Source: Paenibacillus sp. 1001270B_150601_E10
Lineage (GTDB): Bacteria > Bacillota > Bacilli > Paenibacillales > Paenibacillaceae
DNA length: 64,000 nucleotides
Reading direction: 5' to 3'
Assembly: GCF_015558675.1 (NCBI RefSeq)
Contig: NZ_JADMOL010000002.1
Location: forward strand, 77,635-141,634
Shown: positions 36,419 to 45,424 of the stretch, in pieces
Position numbering within the stretch: position 1 is the stretch's first letter
Layout of the letters: each line of letters opens with the position of its first letter
Program-made: the position numbers and the translations under genes
The notes under the pieces: model-generated
What the model saw: only the letters and a program-made list of their open reading frames with translations
Told to the model about the DNA's origin: nothing
The model's database searches: none

Positions 36419-38266
36419 CTAGAGGGTCACTTTGACATTGTAATCGGTAAGCCACCAATCGACCTGAAGCAAATAGGCAAACAACTGAGGGCCGGACATG
36501 AGCTGGCCGAACCAAGGAAGGTTGGAGCTGGCTTCTTCAGAGGCAGCGATCTCGCGAATACGTGCAGTATCGATAAATTGATGCAGAGGCGATGTTGGGT
36601 CATCAAGGCGCTCCAGCGCCATTGCACGAACTGCGTTCAAGTAATTTGGATTATGCGTCTTCGGATAAGGGCTCTTTTTCCGATATAGCACATCATGCGG
36701 AAGGAGGCCTTCCAGTGCTTTACGCAGTAGCCCTTTTTCACGATTGCCATACGTTTTGATTGCCCATGGAATGTTAAACACATATTGCACGAGCCGATGG
36801 TCGGTATAAGGAACGCGAACTTCGAGTCCTGCACCCATGCTCATGCGATCCTTGCGGTCAAGCAGCGTCGGCATGAAGCGGGTAATGTTCAGATAGGACA
36901 TCACCCTCATCTTTCTGGCGAGGGCATCCTCTCCTGGTAGCGGAGGAACCTCATTAACGGCTTCCTGATAACGGTCTGCCACATATTCATCGGCATGGAT
37001 CGCTGCTGCGACATCCGGCTTCAGGAGGCTTTTTCGCAGCGGGAAGGCAAGTGCCCAAGGAAAGGTATTGGCGTTAAGCGCCTCTTCTCGGTGGAACCAC
37101 GGGTAGCCTCCAAATACCTCATCTGCAGCTTCCCCAGATAAGGCAACCGTCGCTCCTTTTTTAATCTCATGACAAAATAAGTATAGAGAACCGTCAATGT
37201 CGGTCATACCCGGCAAGTCACGTACAAAAACGGCATCCTTAAGTGATTGGACAAGCTCTGGAGTATCGAACGTAATCGCATGATGATTAGTACCCAGCTC
37301 TTGAACCATCCGTTCAATCCAAGGCGCATCCGCATTCGGCTGGAAGCTGTGGGCTTTGAAATGCTTGTCGTTGTCTACATAATCAATCGAATAGGTATCG
37401 ACTTGGCCTAGGCCTCTCTCCTTGTAGTGCCGCACGGTAAGCGCCGTAAGCGCGCTGGAGTCAAGACCTCCGGACAGCAGCGTGCAGACAGGAACGTCCG
37501 AGATCAGCTGACGCTCGACGGTATCGATCAGGAGATCTCGAACCGCAGCAGCCGTTTGTTCGGCGTCCTCGTGATGCTCTATGCTCTCGAGCTTCCAATA
37601 GCAGTGCGTGCGAACGCCGCTATGATCGAGCGTTAGCGTATGACCTGGGCGCAGCTCTTTCATATTGGCATATACGCCATGGCCAGGCGTCCGTGCTGGC
37701 CCGACAAGGAAGATTTCTGCGAGCCCCTGAGCCCCAACCTCCGGTACGACGTCCGGATGCTTAAGAATCGCCTTCGGCTCAGAACCAAATAAGAATGTCC
37801 CTTCACCTGCTTGATAGAATAAGGGTTTAACGCCCAGTCGGTCACGTGCCATGAAGAGCTTCTGCTCTTGTTCAACCCAGATCGCAAAGGCAAAAATGCC
37901 ATTGAATCGCTCCACACAATGCTCTTTCCATTCGATATAGGCGACAAGCAGCACTTCGGTATCACAAGTCGTCTTGAAGCTGTAGCCTCTGGATAGGAGC
38001 TCCTGTTTAAGCTCTGGGGCATTATACAATTCACCATTGTAAACAAGCGCGTAGGTGCCGCTCTCATGCTCGCGAATCATGGGCTGAGCACCATTCAGCG
38101 GATCAATGACGGACAGCCTCCGATGACCGAGCGCGCATGAACCCGATAACCAAGTTCCCTTTGCATCAGGACCGCGAGCAGTGAGTGTTGCAGTCATTTG
38201 TTCGATGATGGAGGAGCTTTGGCTTAGGTCCTGATGATAATCAATCCAACCAGTTATTCCACACAT
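36419..38266 (-). CDS. asnB: Asparagine synthetase (glutamine-hydrolysing)
   Basis: 615 aa from ATG 38266, so that Cys2 is the N-terminal nucleophile of the glutaminase domain (MCGITGWIDY). GHRRLSVIDP, YNGELYN and the class II amidotransferase core are present, followed by the synthetase domain with the pyrophosphate motif SGGLDSSALTAL near residue 262. It turns aspartate into asparagine using ATP and glutamine. The longer frame upstream lacks sense. No T-box seen upstream. Confidence 0.93.
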   Translation of the reverse strand: MCGITGWIDYHQDLSQSSSIIEQMTATLTARGPDAKGTWLSGSCALGHRRLSVIDPLNGAQPMIREHESGTYALVYNGELYNAPELKQELLSRGYSFKTTCDTEVLLVAYIEWKEHCVERFNGIFAFAIWVEQEQKLFMARDRLGVKPLFYQAGEGTFLFGSEPKAILKHPDVVPEVGAQGLAEIFLVGPARTPGHGVYANMKELRPGHTLTLDHSGVRTHCYWKLESIEHHEDAEQTAAAVRDLLIDTVERQLISDVPVCTLLSGGLDSSALTALTVRHYKERGLGQVDTYSIDYVDNDKHFKAHSFQPNADAPWIERMVQELGTNHHAITFDTPELVQSLKDAVFVRDLPGMTDIDGSLYLFCHEIKKGATVALSGEAADEVFGGYPWFHREEALNANTFPWALAFPLRKSLLKPDVAAAIHADEYVADRYQEAVNEVPPLPGEDALARKMRVMSYLNITRFMPTLLDRKDRMSMGAGLEVRVPYTDHRLVQYVFNIPWAIKTYGNREKGLLRKALEGLLPHDVLYRKKSPYPKTHNPNYLNAVRAMALERLDDPTSPLHQFIDTARIREIAASEEASSNLPWFGQLMSGPQLFAYLLQVDWWLTDYNVKVTL

Positions 38267-38421
38267 GTATGTTTCATCCCTCTTTCGCTCCGGTATCCCC
38301 GAGGGTTGACGCGCGGGGGTAAATCGAGATAATACCATGGGTATGCACGCTGTCGTATAAAATGTATGTCCACCTCGAAATCACACAAAAAAGTCAAGGA
38401 ATCTGCCTAGCTGGGAAAACG

Positions 38422-38459
38422 TAAAAATGCCCGCAAGTTTGTCGGTCACTTGCGAGCAT
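38422..38459 (-). terminator. Terminator of the CD3324-type gene
   Basis: ATGCCCGCAAGT / ACTTGCGAGCAT stem, T-run on the minus strand. Confidence 0.8.
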
Positions 38460-38505
38460 CGCTCGTTGTACTGCTTATATAAAAGCCTCAAGTCCCGCAT
38501 GTTCA

Positions 38506-38793
38506 TCATGTGAGCTGGAGAACTTTCTTCGTTTTGTACACGATCTTGTAAATGCTGTCACGAGACAGATGATAATGATTCGCCAATTCATCAATGGATG
38601 TTCCTTTGGCATAGCGGTCATAAATTTCGCGGTTGCGTTGCTCGAGGCTGCGTCTTGTTCCGTTCAGATCGCCCCATCCTGCACGTACGCTGTCATCTTC
38701 CCGCGGAATATAGATAAGTTCGCTTTGAACGTATTTTTGAATCTCCTGAAGCAGGCTAGCCGGAAGTACATCCTTTCCATTTATATAACCCAT
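38506..38793 (-). CDS. CD3324-type small HTH protein (Mor-like)
   Basis: 95 aa: a Gly-Tyr-Ile-Asn-Gly start, a YIPRE segment, and a C-terminal HTH (TSIDELANHYHLSRDSIYKIV). It matches the small 'CD3324 family' with a Mor-transcription-activator-like HTH. GGAGG precedes the ATG. It overlaps the 36-codon ORF upstream by 38 bases. A DNA-binding regulatory role is likely; the target is unknown. Confidence 0.75.
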   Translation of the reverse strand: MGYINGKDVLPASLLQEIQKYVQSELIYIPREDDSVRAGWGDLNGTRRSLEQRNREIYDRYAKGTSIDELANHYHLSRDSIYKIVYKTKKVLQLT

Positions 38794-38866
38794 AGAGGCC
38801 CTCCTTGATTTCGCGCATATTCCGAATAAATGTGTTACGAATACGTTTCGTGTCCATGATTAACAT
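38756..38866 (-). CDS. 36-aa ORF overlapping the HTH gene start
   Basis: AAAGGAGG with 7-base spacing precedes ATG 38866. The basic 36-residue frame runs across the ribosome binding site and first codons of the next gene. It could couple translation or be a leader peptide. No family recognised. Confidence 0.35.
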   Translation of the reverse strand: MLIMDTKRIRNTFIRNMREIKEGLYGLYKWKGCTSG

Positions 38867-39161
38867 GTGACAGCCTCCTTTCAGTAAAATGTGTATTTGT
38901 TTCCTCTTTATGCTACAACGAAATGACGCTACAGACAATGCTGTAGATTATATAAACACCATAATGTATGCCAGCCGCTTGGCTGTCACCACATTGGCTT
39001 TACGTTTTTTTGTGGTTATTGTGCCTAAATTTAGCTTTTCCCCACCATATAAGAAAACCTCTTTCCGAGGTCAATAACGATGAGCGACTCGCTTAGAGGT
39101 AGTAGTATCGCCAAATTAAGCTAACGTTTCTTATGACGAAGAGTAGGATTCGATTCAGGTC

Positions 39162-39195
39162 AAAAAGGGGAGAGAGGTGTCCCGACTCTCTCCCC
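39162..39195 (-). terminator. Strong minus-strand terminator behind an 11-codon ORF
   Basis: GGGGAGAGAG / CTCTCTCCCC, a perfect 10-bp stem, then TTTTTTG when read on the minus strand. The only candidate gene upstream of it is a very short ORF. Confidence 0.8.
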
Positions 39196-39212
39196 GCTTA
39201 CAGGATCTCCGC

Positions 39213-39248
39213 TTACGCAGAGATCACCTCATTATAAAATTGAATCAC
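39213..39248 (-). CDS. Possible 11-aa peptide gene
   Basis: AAAGGAG lies 9 bases before GTG 39248. The frame encodes MIQFYNEVISA and stops 17 bases before a strong terminator. A second hairpin (GATCTCTGCG / CGGAGATC) begins within the ORF end. Together this looks like a tiny transcription unit: either a short peptide or a structured small RNA with a leader ORF. Confidence 0.35.
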   Translation of the reverse strand: MIQFYNEVISA

Positions 39249-39380
39249 TTCAATCAGCTCCTTTCACATGGATTAGCCGGCGTACTTCCATTAAATCACG
39301 GTCAAGGTCAAGGAACAATGGAGAGAATCGTTACATTTATTCTTACCATTTGGATACGCTATACGTGTAAGGAGGAGACG

Positions 39381-39707
39381 ATGATGGAGAAGCAGAGGAT
39401 GTATGTATCTATCGCTGATCGTACGATACTTTCGTCTACAGATCAAGCCGCAGCACTTGAAGTGATAGTAAATGAAGAAGAACTAGCGGAGCTGCATTAT
39501 ATTCTGGGCCAGCTAGCAGATGCAGATAGCGACGCTTTGATCGACGAATTTACCCTAATCAGCTTCAAGCCGATCGAGGAGATCAATGCACGTTATCAAT
39601 CTCAGTTGGACAGCCTGTATCGAGCCATTTATCGATCAGGTACTCCAAAAACGAGGCATGCCATTGCTGTGGCAAATGAGTCAATAGGGATGGAGGGAGC
39701 AACATGA
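39381..39707 (+). CDS. Hypothetical protein, 108 aa
   Basis: The start is at ATG 39381 after AAGGAGG; the open frame reaches back to 39177 but lacks a site. Acidic helical protein, no membrane segment or signal. It overlaps the next gene by 4 bases (ATGA), so the two form a pair. No family recognised. Confidence 0.65.
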   Translation: MMEKQRMYVSIADRTILSSTDQAAALEVIVNEEELAELHYILGQLADADSDALIDEFTLISFKPIEEINARYQSQLDSLYRAIYRSGTPKTRHAIAVANESIGMEGAT

Positions 39708-40054
39708 TTGAAATTCAAGCTGCTCATGTGCGCGGCATTCAACAGATTAACGGACGTCCATGTGCAGAAGTAGAGGTCGTTCCTTTTGAATCGAATACAG
39801 GGAGCTTCACGGTGTACGTGGCGAAGGTGCCGCATGGCGGCTATGAGATTGTAGACGCGCGTTCGCAGCAGACGGCGGTAGCAGACAGTGGTGCTTTTGA
39901 CAACAATATGGGCCAGGTATTGTCAGCCTCCTTCGGAGAAGAGATGGCAAACATCGACTTTGGTTCGGAATGGCAGGCTAAATCCTACTTCTTGGATAGC
40001 TTGCTTGGCTGCCAAGAAGTATGCGAAGCGTTAGCGGAGCAACTGGGGCAGTAG
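39704..40054 (+). CDS. Hypothetical protein, 116 aa
   Basis: Mixed alpha/beta, rich in Val/Glu, with no signal peptide. It starts within the stop of the preceding gene, implying translational coupling and perhaps a complex of the two. No family recognised. Confidence 0.65.
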   Translation: MIEIQAAHVRGIQQINGRPCAEVEVVPFESNTGSFTVYVAKVPHGGYEIVDARSQQTAVADSGAFDNNMGQVLSASFGEEMANIDFGSEWQAKSYFLDSLLGCQEVCEALAEQLGQ

Positions 40055-40130
40055 CAAAACCTTATTTTTATAGGCATCACCAAAGCCCATTATTATCATC
40101 ATACTAGATCATTACTTAGGGAGCTGATTC

Positions 40131-40262
40131 ATGATGACAGAACAATTTAAGCAGAATAAAGGGAATAAATACGCTCATCAGCAAAAGCATGCTGAGGCCG
40201 TCGTTAATAAAAATCTAAAGCATCCTGGGGAGAAAAACCCATGGGAGAACGGTCGACGATAA
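40131..40262 (+). CDS. Small hydrophilic protein, 43 aa
   Basis: AGGGAG precedes ATG 40131. Very polar, with many Lys, Asn, Gln and His and a GEKNPWENGRR end. The composition is like the small acid-soluble or sporulation-associated proteins of Firmicutes, but no family signature is clear. Confidence 0.5.
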   Translation: MMTEQFKQNKGNKYAHQQKHAEAVVNKNLKHPGEKNPWENGRR

Positions 40263-40376
40263 TCGAGCAAGATCGAGATAGTTATGTATATTTAGACATA
40301 CAATGACATGGTTCATAGCTATGAATTAAAAAACAGGATATAGTTGAACTGTCTTCCAATCGGGTTCTAGACAGGT

Positions 40377-40430
40377 AAAAAGGACGTAACCGCTTCTCTA
40401 CAGAGATTGCAGTCTTACGTCCTTTCGTTC
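40377..40430. terminator. Terminator upstream of the DUF4870 gene end
   Basis: AAAAAGGACGTAA / TTACGTCCTTTC hairpin, usable both ways. Confidence 0.7.
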
Positions 40431-40452
40431 TATTTACTCATAAACGAGGTGA

Positions 40453-40770
40453 TTACCAAGCCGTGTTTTCCTGAAGCACTTTGATGCCCATGAATATATT
40501 CCAAATGAACAGGATCAGACTAAGTAATCCAAATAGGACAAACAACGCAATCCCGACGAACACATTTTGAATAAAAAATACGCCGGACATAAAGAAAACA
40601 ATGGCCATGACTAGGAACACGGTTGGCACGATATGCGAGACCAAAGCATTTTTGGCATGACGGGCAACGTAACGATCATTTGTTACGATCCACAGGACAA
40701 GCGGTACGAGAATAGGTGCAAAAAATATACTGAAATAACTTAAGGAAGCTAGAATATTTCGGGTCGACAT
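40453..40770 (-). CDS. DUF4870-type small membrane protein
   Basis: 105 aa with three hydrophobic segments (about 8-28, 48-68, 70-95) and the ARHAKNALV-type motif between the first two, which is the DUF4870/Tic20-like signature. GGAGG precedes the ATG. The function of the family is unknown. Confidence 0.8.
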   Translation of the reverse strand: MSTRNILASLSYFSIFFAPILVPLVLWIVTNDRYVARHAKNALVSHIVPTVFLVMAIVFFMSGVFFIQNVFVGIALFVLFGLLSLILFIWNIFMGIKVLQENTAW

Positions 40771-40920
40771 GATGGATCCTCCTCATAGTAGCCTTTACAT
40801 AAGTATTACACTCTTATCGTCCTTTTGGTTTCATCCAATCCGTACCTTCTCTTTTTTCCATAATCTTATTGAGCTAAGGAAGAATTGTGTCATAATAAAG
40901 GAATCGGGGGTTGGTTATTT

Positions 40921-41955
40921 ATGCCAAAGTACATACACTATTTAAAAGCATCACTCCTTATTATGATCGGATTTCTAGCATTTAATTTATCCATACAGGA
41001 TGTACAAGCGCAAGAGCGTCAATTGCACGGACAGTGGAGAATGGAAGGGCGAGAGGGGCGAGAAGTTCCGGTCGTACAAGCCCAAGTTGAAGCATGGTAT
41101 TGGAATGAATGGCATGAACGCGTGTCTATAGGCACAGCCCTGACAAAGGCGGACGGTAGTTGGGAGTTGGCTATTCCTGAGCAGAAGAAGCTGCCTGATA
41201 GATGGACGATTGAATTAAAGGCCTACCATCCAAAGTATGGGCAGATTGTAGATGAGGAACAGCATATCTATCAAACCTCGATCGAGGCAGTGGCAGAAGA
41301 GGGTGCCATGATCGCAGCTTCGATTGATTCCGTTTCTCTCAAGACTCGAGCCTTTTGGCTGCATCAGGATATCATAAAGACGGCTGAAAGCCTTAAACCT
41401 TATATCGAACCGACCTTTGTAACCATGCAATGGTCGAACGAGCAGACGAAGGCTTCCCATTACATATTCGGTAAGAACATTTACTTAAATAAAAGCAGCC
41501 CGCGTTCCAATACGGTCGCCATCCACGAAATCGCTCATGCCTATATGTATGATTGGTACAAGGGGATACCGCCCGTTGAGAATTGCAGCAATCATTACTT
41601 TGATCGGACATCGAGCGAGAGCTGTGCATGGGTTGAGGGCTGGGCAAGCTTTGTCGCCTTGTATGTGACCAACCAACCGACGTATACATTTACAAATGGG
41701 GCTAGAACGAACGTCGTCGTCAATGCAAAGTATCGTGCAGGTGATGAGGTAGAAGGCAGTATTGTAGGTGTATTATGGAGGATTACACAGGATCGGCAGT
41801 TAGGAATGGCTCGGATCATGGAAGTCGTGACCTCGGCAAAGATCAACGATTTCTCCCACTTTTGGTCGCAGTGGGTTCAAGAGGAAATGCCCGTATCGGC
41901 CATCAGGCATTTGCAATATTATCATATCGATTACGACGAAGAAGCGCTCAGCTAG
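40921..41955 (+). CDS. Secreted HExxH metallopeptidase-like protein
   Basis: 344 aa from ATG 40921. Signal peptide with an AQA-type site at about 30-33, then a beta-rich domain of about 100 aa (GTALTKADGSWELAIPE, like a transthyretin/CNA-B fold). The C-terminal domain has VAIHEIAHAYMYDWYKG and, 20-30 residues on, CAWVEGWASFVAL, giving His, His and Glu ligands of a gluzincin site. It has four Cys in the catalytic part. No named family recognised; the target is presumably extracellular protein. Confidence 0.7.
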   Translation: MPKYIHYLKASLLIMIGFLAFNLSIQDVQAQERQLHGQWRMEGREGREVPVVQAQVEAWYWNEWHERVSIGTALTKADGSWELAIPEQKKLPDRWTIELKAYHPKYGQIVDEEQHIYQTSIEAVAEEGAMIAASIDSVSLKTRAFWLHQDIIKTAESLKPYIEPTFVTMQWSNEQTKASHYIFGKNIYLNKSSPRSNTVAIHEIAHAYMYDWYKGIPPVENCSNHYFDRTSSESCAWVEGWASFVALYVTNQPTYTFTNGARTNVVVNAKYRAGDEVEGSIVGVLWRITQDRQLGMARIMEVVTSAKINDFSHFWSQWVQEEMPVSAIRHLQYYHIDYDEEALS

Positions 41956-41968
41956 GGCGCTTTTTTAT
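41941..41968 (+). terminator. Terminator overlapping the peptidase stop codon
   Basis: AAGCGC / GCGCTT stem around the stop codon, followed by TTTTTAT. Confidence 0.65.
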
Positions 41969-42291
41969 ATGGTTTTTACGTTCAGTGATGCTTCAAGCGG
42001 GAAGTATGAGAAATGAGGCCACTGAAACGATCCCGGAATAAGATCCTACGTAACCGACATCGGCATTTAGCGCCAAGGTAGGATTTAACTGTAAAATTCA
42101 AGACGAATTTCATAACAATTTTCTGTTACGGGCCTCAACTAACGGTAAAAATGCACGTTTATGTACCGTTTTGATTTGATTATATAAGTAATATGGAGCA
42201 GCTGTAGAAAGATAAGATCGATAATAGGCTTAGAGATGCGAAGCTCCGATCTTACGACGTATGTTTTTTGCTATTGTTTAGGAGAGAGTAG
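41969..42291. other. Intergenic, no gene seen
   Basis: A/T-rich with no supported frame. It holds the promoter region of the PRD regulator; I see no convincing paired -35/-10 or riboswitch. Confidence 0.35.
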
Positions 42292-43758
42292 GTGAAGGTG
42301 ATGCTCACATCGAGAAAAGTCCGATTGCTTCGAATTCTAACAAGTGAAACCGACTGGATCAGTTCAAGTGAGCTAGCGAATCGGCTGGGTTGTTCCAATA
42401 AAACGATACTTACGGAGCTGCATCATCTATCCTCAGAGTTGCCAGATGGCTGGGAGCTGCAGTCTCAAAGAGGAAAGGGCGTATACTTAAAGCGTCCATG
42501 TAATGGTCTTAATCGAGATCTCGATTATGTTGTCCTAAAGCAGGATAACAGCATGAAGCTGCTTATGCTTCTGCTGGAGCACCCGCAAGGTCTAACCATA
42601 CAGGATCTTGCGGATACCATGTATCAGAGTGTGACAACCATCAATCGTTCATTAAGCAGCATTGAAAAACATCTTCAATCATACCAATTGGTATTGAAAA
42701 GAAGGCCGGTGCGCATTTCAGGAAAGGAAAGATTCATTCGCAAGCTGATCTTCGATTTGTCTCTTTATTCGGGGCATCCTCCGTATTGGGAGAGTAAGCA
42801 TAATGATCAAATAAGAGTGATGATCACAGAGACTGAAAGCTATTTTCAGATTCATTACTCGGAGCAGACGACGAAACTGCTCACATCAGCGATCGATATA
42901 TGGCTGTATCGAATTTCGCAGTATCGCTATTTTCAAATGGATTCAAAGATGAGAGTGGTATATGAAGGGGCACAGGATGTATTGTCTGCCATAAGGAGCA
43001 TTTACAGGCCTGTTGAATCGTTATTTGGCGTGAAGGTACCAGAGCATGAGTATTTATATTTAATTATGGTTCTTTTAAGTGTTCAAAAGAAAGGCGATTA
43101 TCCGGTTCGCATGTATCAATTGTTTGATATTCACGTCTCAAAGGAGGCGGTGCAGAGCTTTGTTAAGTACGTTGAGCATACGTTTGAGATTACGCTTCGT
43201 ACGGATAAGCTGTTTATTGATAACTTGCTTCAATACTTAAAGGAAGCTTCCTTCCGCTGGACGACACAAATCCATGTTCACCGCAACCTTTATCTCCAAG
43301 AGATCAAGGCCATGTATCCTAAGGTATTTCGTGTGGTTCGCTCTTACTTAATGAATCACTTTCCTTATTATCATGTTGTGATGGATGATGATATTGCGGA
43401 CATTGTCATTCAGATTACGGGGAGTCTTGAAGCACAAAAATCCGCAAGTTCCTTGAAGTTGGCTCTCATTGTGCCGACCTGTGATTGCTCCGCTCGTTAC
43501 TTCGAATCGAAGCTGGCTACTCATATGGAAGTTCCTGTGACCATTAACTGCTATGATGAGCAAGAGATGAAGCATCATACCTTCAACAGCTACGATATCG
43601 TCATTACGACGGATCAACACTGGAATGAGGAGTTCGGGTATACCTATATGAATCCGCTCTTGTTTGATCATGATATGGATCGTATCAATGAAGAGGCGAG
43701 GAGGGCCTGGCATCAGAAAATATCTTCTTTTAACCTTCCTGAAGCAAACTTATTTTGA
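42292..43758 (+). CDS. BglG/Mga-type transcriptional regulator (HTH plus PRD-like)
   Basis: 488 aa. Two N-terminal HTH domains (about 8-65: WISSSELANRLGCSNKTILTEL; and 90-140: LTIQDLADTMYQSVTTINRSL), then a PRD-like helical region (170-390) and a C-terminal EIIB-like domain (LALIVPTCDCSARYFESKLA). This is the MtlR/LicR/Mga-like activator layout, but no EIIA is apparent. A GTG start follows AGGAGA. It lies upstream of a GH1 beta-glucosidase and probably controls it in response to PTS status. Confidence 0.8.
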   Translation: MKVMLTSRKVRLLRILTSETDWISSSELANRLGCSNKTILTELHHLSSELPDGWELQSQRGKGVYLKRPCNGLNRDLDYVVLKQDNSMKLLMLLLEHPQGLTIQDLADTMYQSVTTINRSLSSIEKHLQSYQLVLKRRPVRISGKERFIRKLIFDLSLYSGHPPYWESKHNDQIRVMITETESYFQIHYSEQTTKLLTSAIDIWLYRISQYRYFQMDSKMRVVYEGAQDVLSAIRSIYRPVESLFGVKVPEHEYLYLIMVLLSVQKKGDYPVRMYQLFDIHVSKEAVQSFVKYVEHTFEITLRTDKLFIDNLLQYLKEASFRWTTQIHVHRNLYLQEIKAMYPKVFRVVRSYLMNHFPYYHVVMDDDIADIVIQITGSLEAQKSASSLKLALIVPTCDCSARYFESKLATHMEVPVTINCYDEQEMKHHTFNSYDIVITTDQHWNEEFGYTYMNPLLFDHDMDRINEEARRAWHQKISSFNLPEANLF

Positions 43759-43766
43759 TTAAAGAT

Positions 43767-43803
43767 GAATCAGAGAACAATGTGTTCTTTGATTCTTTTT
43801 TTG
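43767..43803 (+). terminator. Terminator after PRD regulator
   Basis: GAATCAGAGAACA / TGTTCTTTGATTC stem, then a long T-run. It separates the regulator from the GH1 gene. Confidence 0.85.
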
Positions 43804-43952
43804 TTTTCAATTCTATAAACGCGCGTTCACAAATCTGTTTTTGTGATTTATAATGGAAGTGATCAGCACCGTGAAAAAGCTTGTGATCGTGCTGTTCTGA
43901 TTCGTAAGCGCATACAGCATTCATACTTATAGCCTGGTGAGGAGTGGATGAA

Positions 43953-45299
43953 ATGAGCATTAATCGATTTCCGAACGATTTTATGTGGGGAACGGCAACC
44001 GCCGCTTATCAGATTGAAGGAGCTTATAACGAGGATGGACGCGGACCATCCATATGGGATACGTTTTCCCATACCCCTGGTAATGTAAAGAATGGGGACA
44101 ACGGCAATGTGGCGTGTGACAGCTATCATCGCTTGGATGAGGATATCCGATTACTGAAAGAGCTTGGTGTTAAGACGTATCGCTTCTCCATCTCGTGGTC
44201 GCGCGTTCTGCCTACGGGCACTGGCGCTATCAATCAAAAGGGCCTGGATTATTATCACAAGCTGGTGGATGCTCTTATTGAACAAGGCATTGAGCCATTC
44301 TGTACCCTGTACCATTGGGATCTGCCGCAGGCGATTCAGGATCAGGGAGGCTGGGGTGACCGACGCTCGATCGCTGCCTTTAAGGAGTATGCCGAGGTGA
44401 TGTTTAAGGAATTCGGATCAAAGATCAAATACTGGATTACGTTCAATGAACCTTGGTGTCTTGCTTTTCTGTCGAACTATCTAGGCATTCATGCGCCAGG
44501 CTATCGTGATCTTCAGCTTGCTATTGATATCAGCCATCATATCCTTGTCGCCCATGGCGAAGCAGTAAAGAGCTACCGAGAGCTTGGACTTTCTGGGGAG
44601 ATCGGCATTGCGCCGAATACGGCATGGGGGATTCCTTACACGCAATCTGAAGAGGACAAAGCTACTTGCCTTCGCCTAAACGGTTGGTCAGGAGACTGGT
44701 ATCTAGATCCGATCTACTTTGGCGAATATCCTGCTTTTATGCTGGATTGGTATGAGAAGCTTGGCCATAAGCCTCCAGTGGTCGAGGGGGATATGCAGAC
44801 AATTCATCAACCGATTGATTTCATTGGTATCAACTATTACACGTCATCGATGAATCGACATAACGAACGCTCTGGCATGCTGCAGGCGGAGTACATGAAT
44901 ATGGGCGCAGCCAGAACGGATATTGGCTGGGAGATCTACCCGGAGGGACTGTATCAGCTGCTTCGCTATACAGCGGATAAGTACGGCAATCCTGATATTT
45001 ATATTACGGAAAATGGCGCATGCTATAACGACGAAGCCGAGAACGGCCGCGTACGCGACCAGCGCCGGATCGATTACTTGTCCCAGCATCTCGTGCAGGC
45101 AAGCCGCGCCATTGCTGACGGCATTAACCTGAAGGGGTACATGGCCTGGTCGCTCATGGATAACTTCGAGTGGGCGGAAGGCTACAGCATGCGCTTCGGC
45201 CTTGTGCACGTGGACTTTGATACGCTCGTGCGGACGAAGAAGGACAGCTATTACTGGTATAAGCATGTGATTGCGAACAACTGGTTTGAGTTGAGATAG
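43953..45299 (+). CDS. bglA: GH1 beta-glucosidase
   Basis: 448 aa from ATG 43953 after GAGGAG. GH1 barrel: FMWGTATAAYQIEGA start, TFNEPW carrying the acid/base Glu, YITENGA carrying the nucleophile Glu, and WSLMDNFEWAEGY at the aglycone side. The missing phosphate-binding features suggest a beta-glucosidase rather than a 6-phospho-enzyme, but this is not certain, and the PRD regulator next to it would fit a PTS sugar. No signal peptide. Confidence 0.93.
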   Translation: MSINRFPNDFMWGTATAAYQIEGAYNEDGRGPSIWDTFSHTPGNVKNGDNGNVACDSYHRLDEDIRLLKELGVKTYRFSISWSRVLPTGTGAINQKGLDYYHKLVDALIEQGIEPFCTLYHWDLPQAIQDQGGWGDRRSIAAFKEYAEVMFKEFGSKIKYWITFNEPWCLAFLSNYLGIHAPGYRDLQLAIDISHHILVAHGEAVKSYRELGLSGEIGIAPNTAWGIPYTQSEEDKATCLRLNGWSGDWYLDPIYFGEYPAFMLDWYEKLGHKPPVVEGDMQTIHQPIDFIGINYYTSSMNRHNERSGMLQAEYMNMGAARTDIGWEIYPEGLYQLLRYTADKYGNPDIYITENGACYNDEAENGRVRDQRRIDYLSQHLVQASRAIADGINLKGYMAWSLMDNFEWAEGYSMRFGLVHVDFDTLVRTKKDSYYWYKHVIANNWFELR

Positions 45300-45375
45300 G
45301 CTTGGAGCTTGCGATTCATTCATGAAAGCTGCTTGATCACAAACGGTTTGTGTGCTGGTTGCTTGAAGAGAACAT

Positions 45376-45416
45376 AGAAGAGGCGTTTGACGATATGGTC
45401 AAACGCCTTCTTTGTA
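45376..45416. terminator. Bidirectional terminator between GH1 and SEDS genes
   Basis: AGAAGAGGCGTTTGAC / GTCAAACGCCTTCTTT with T-run, between convergent genes. Confidence 0.85.
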
Positions 45417-45424
45417 TGCCGCAG

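Noticed and set aside
38267-38420. T-box before asnB
   Set aside because: No AG-bulge stem or GGTGG antiterminator motif seen.
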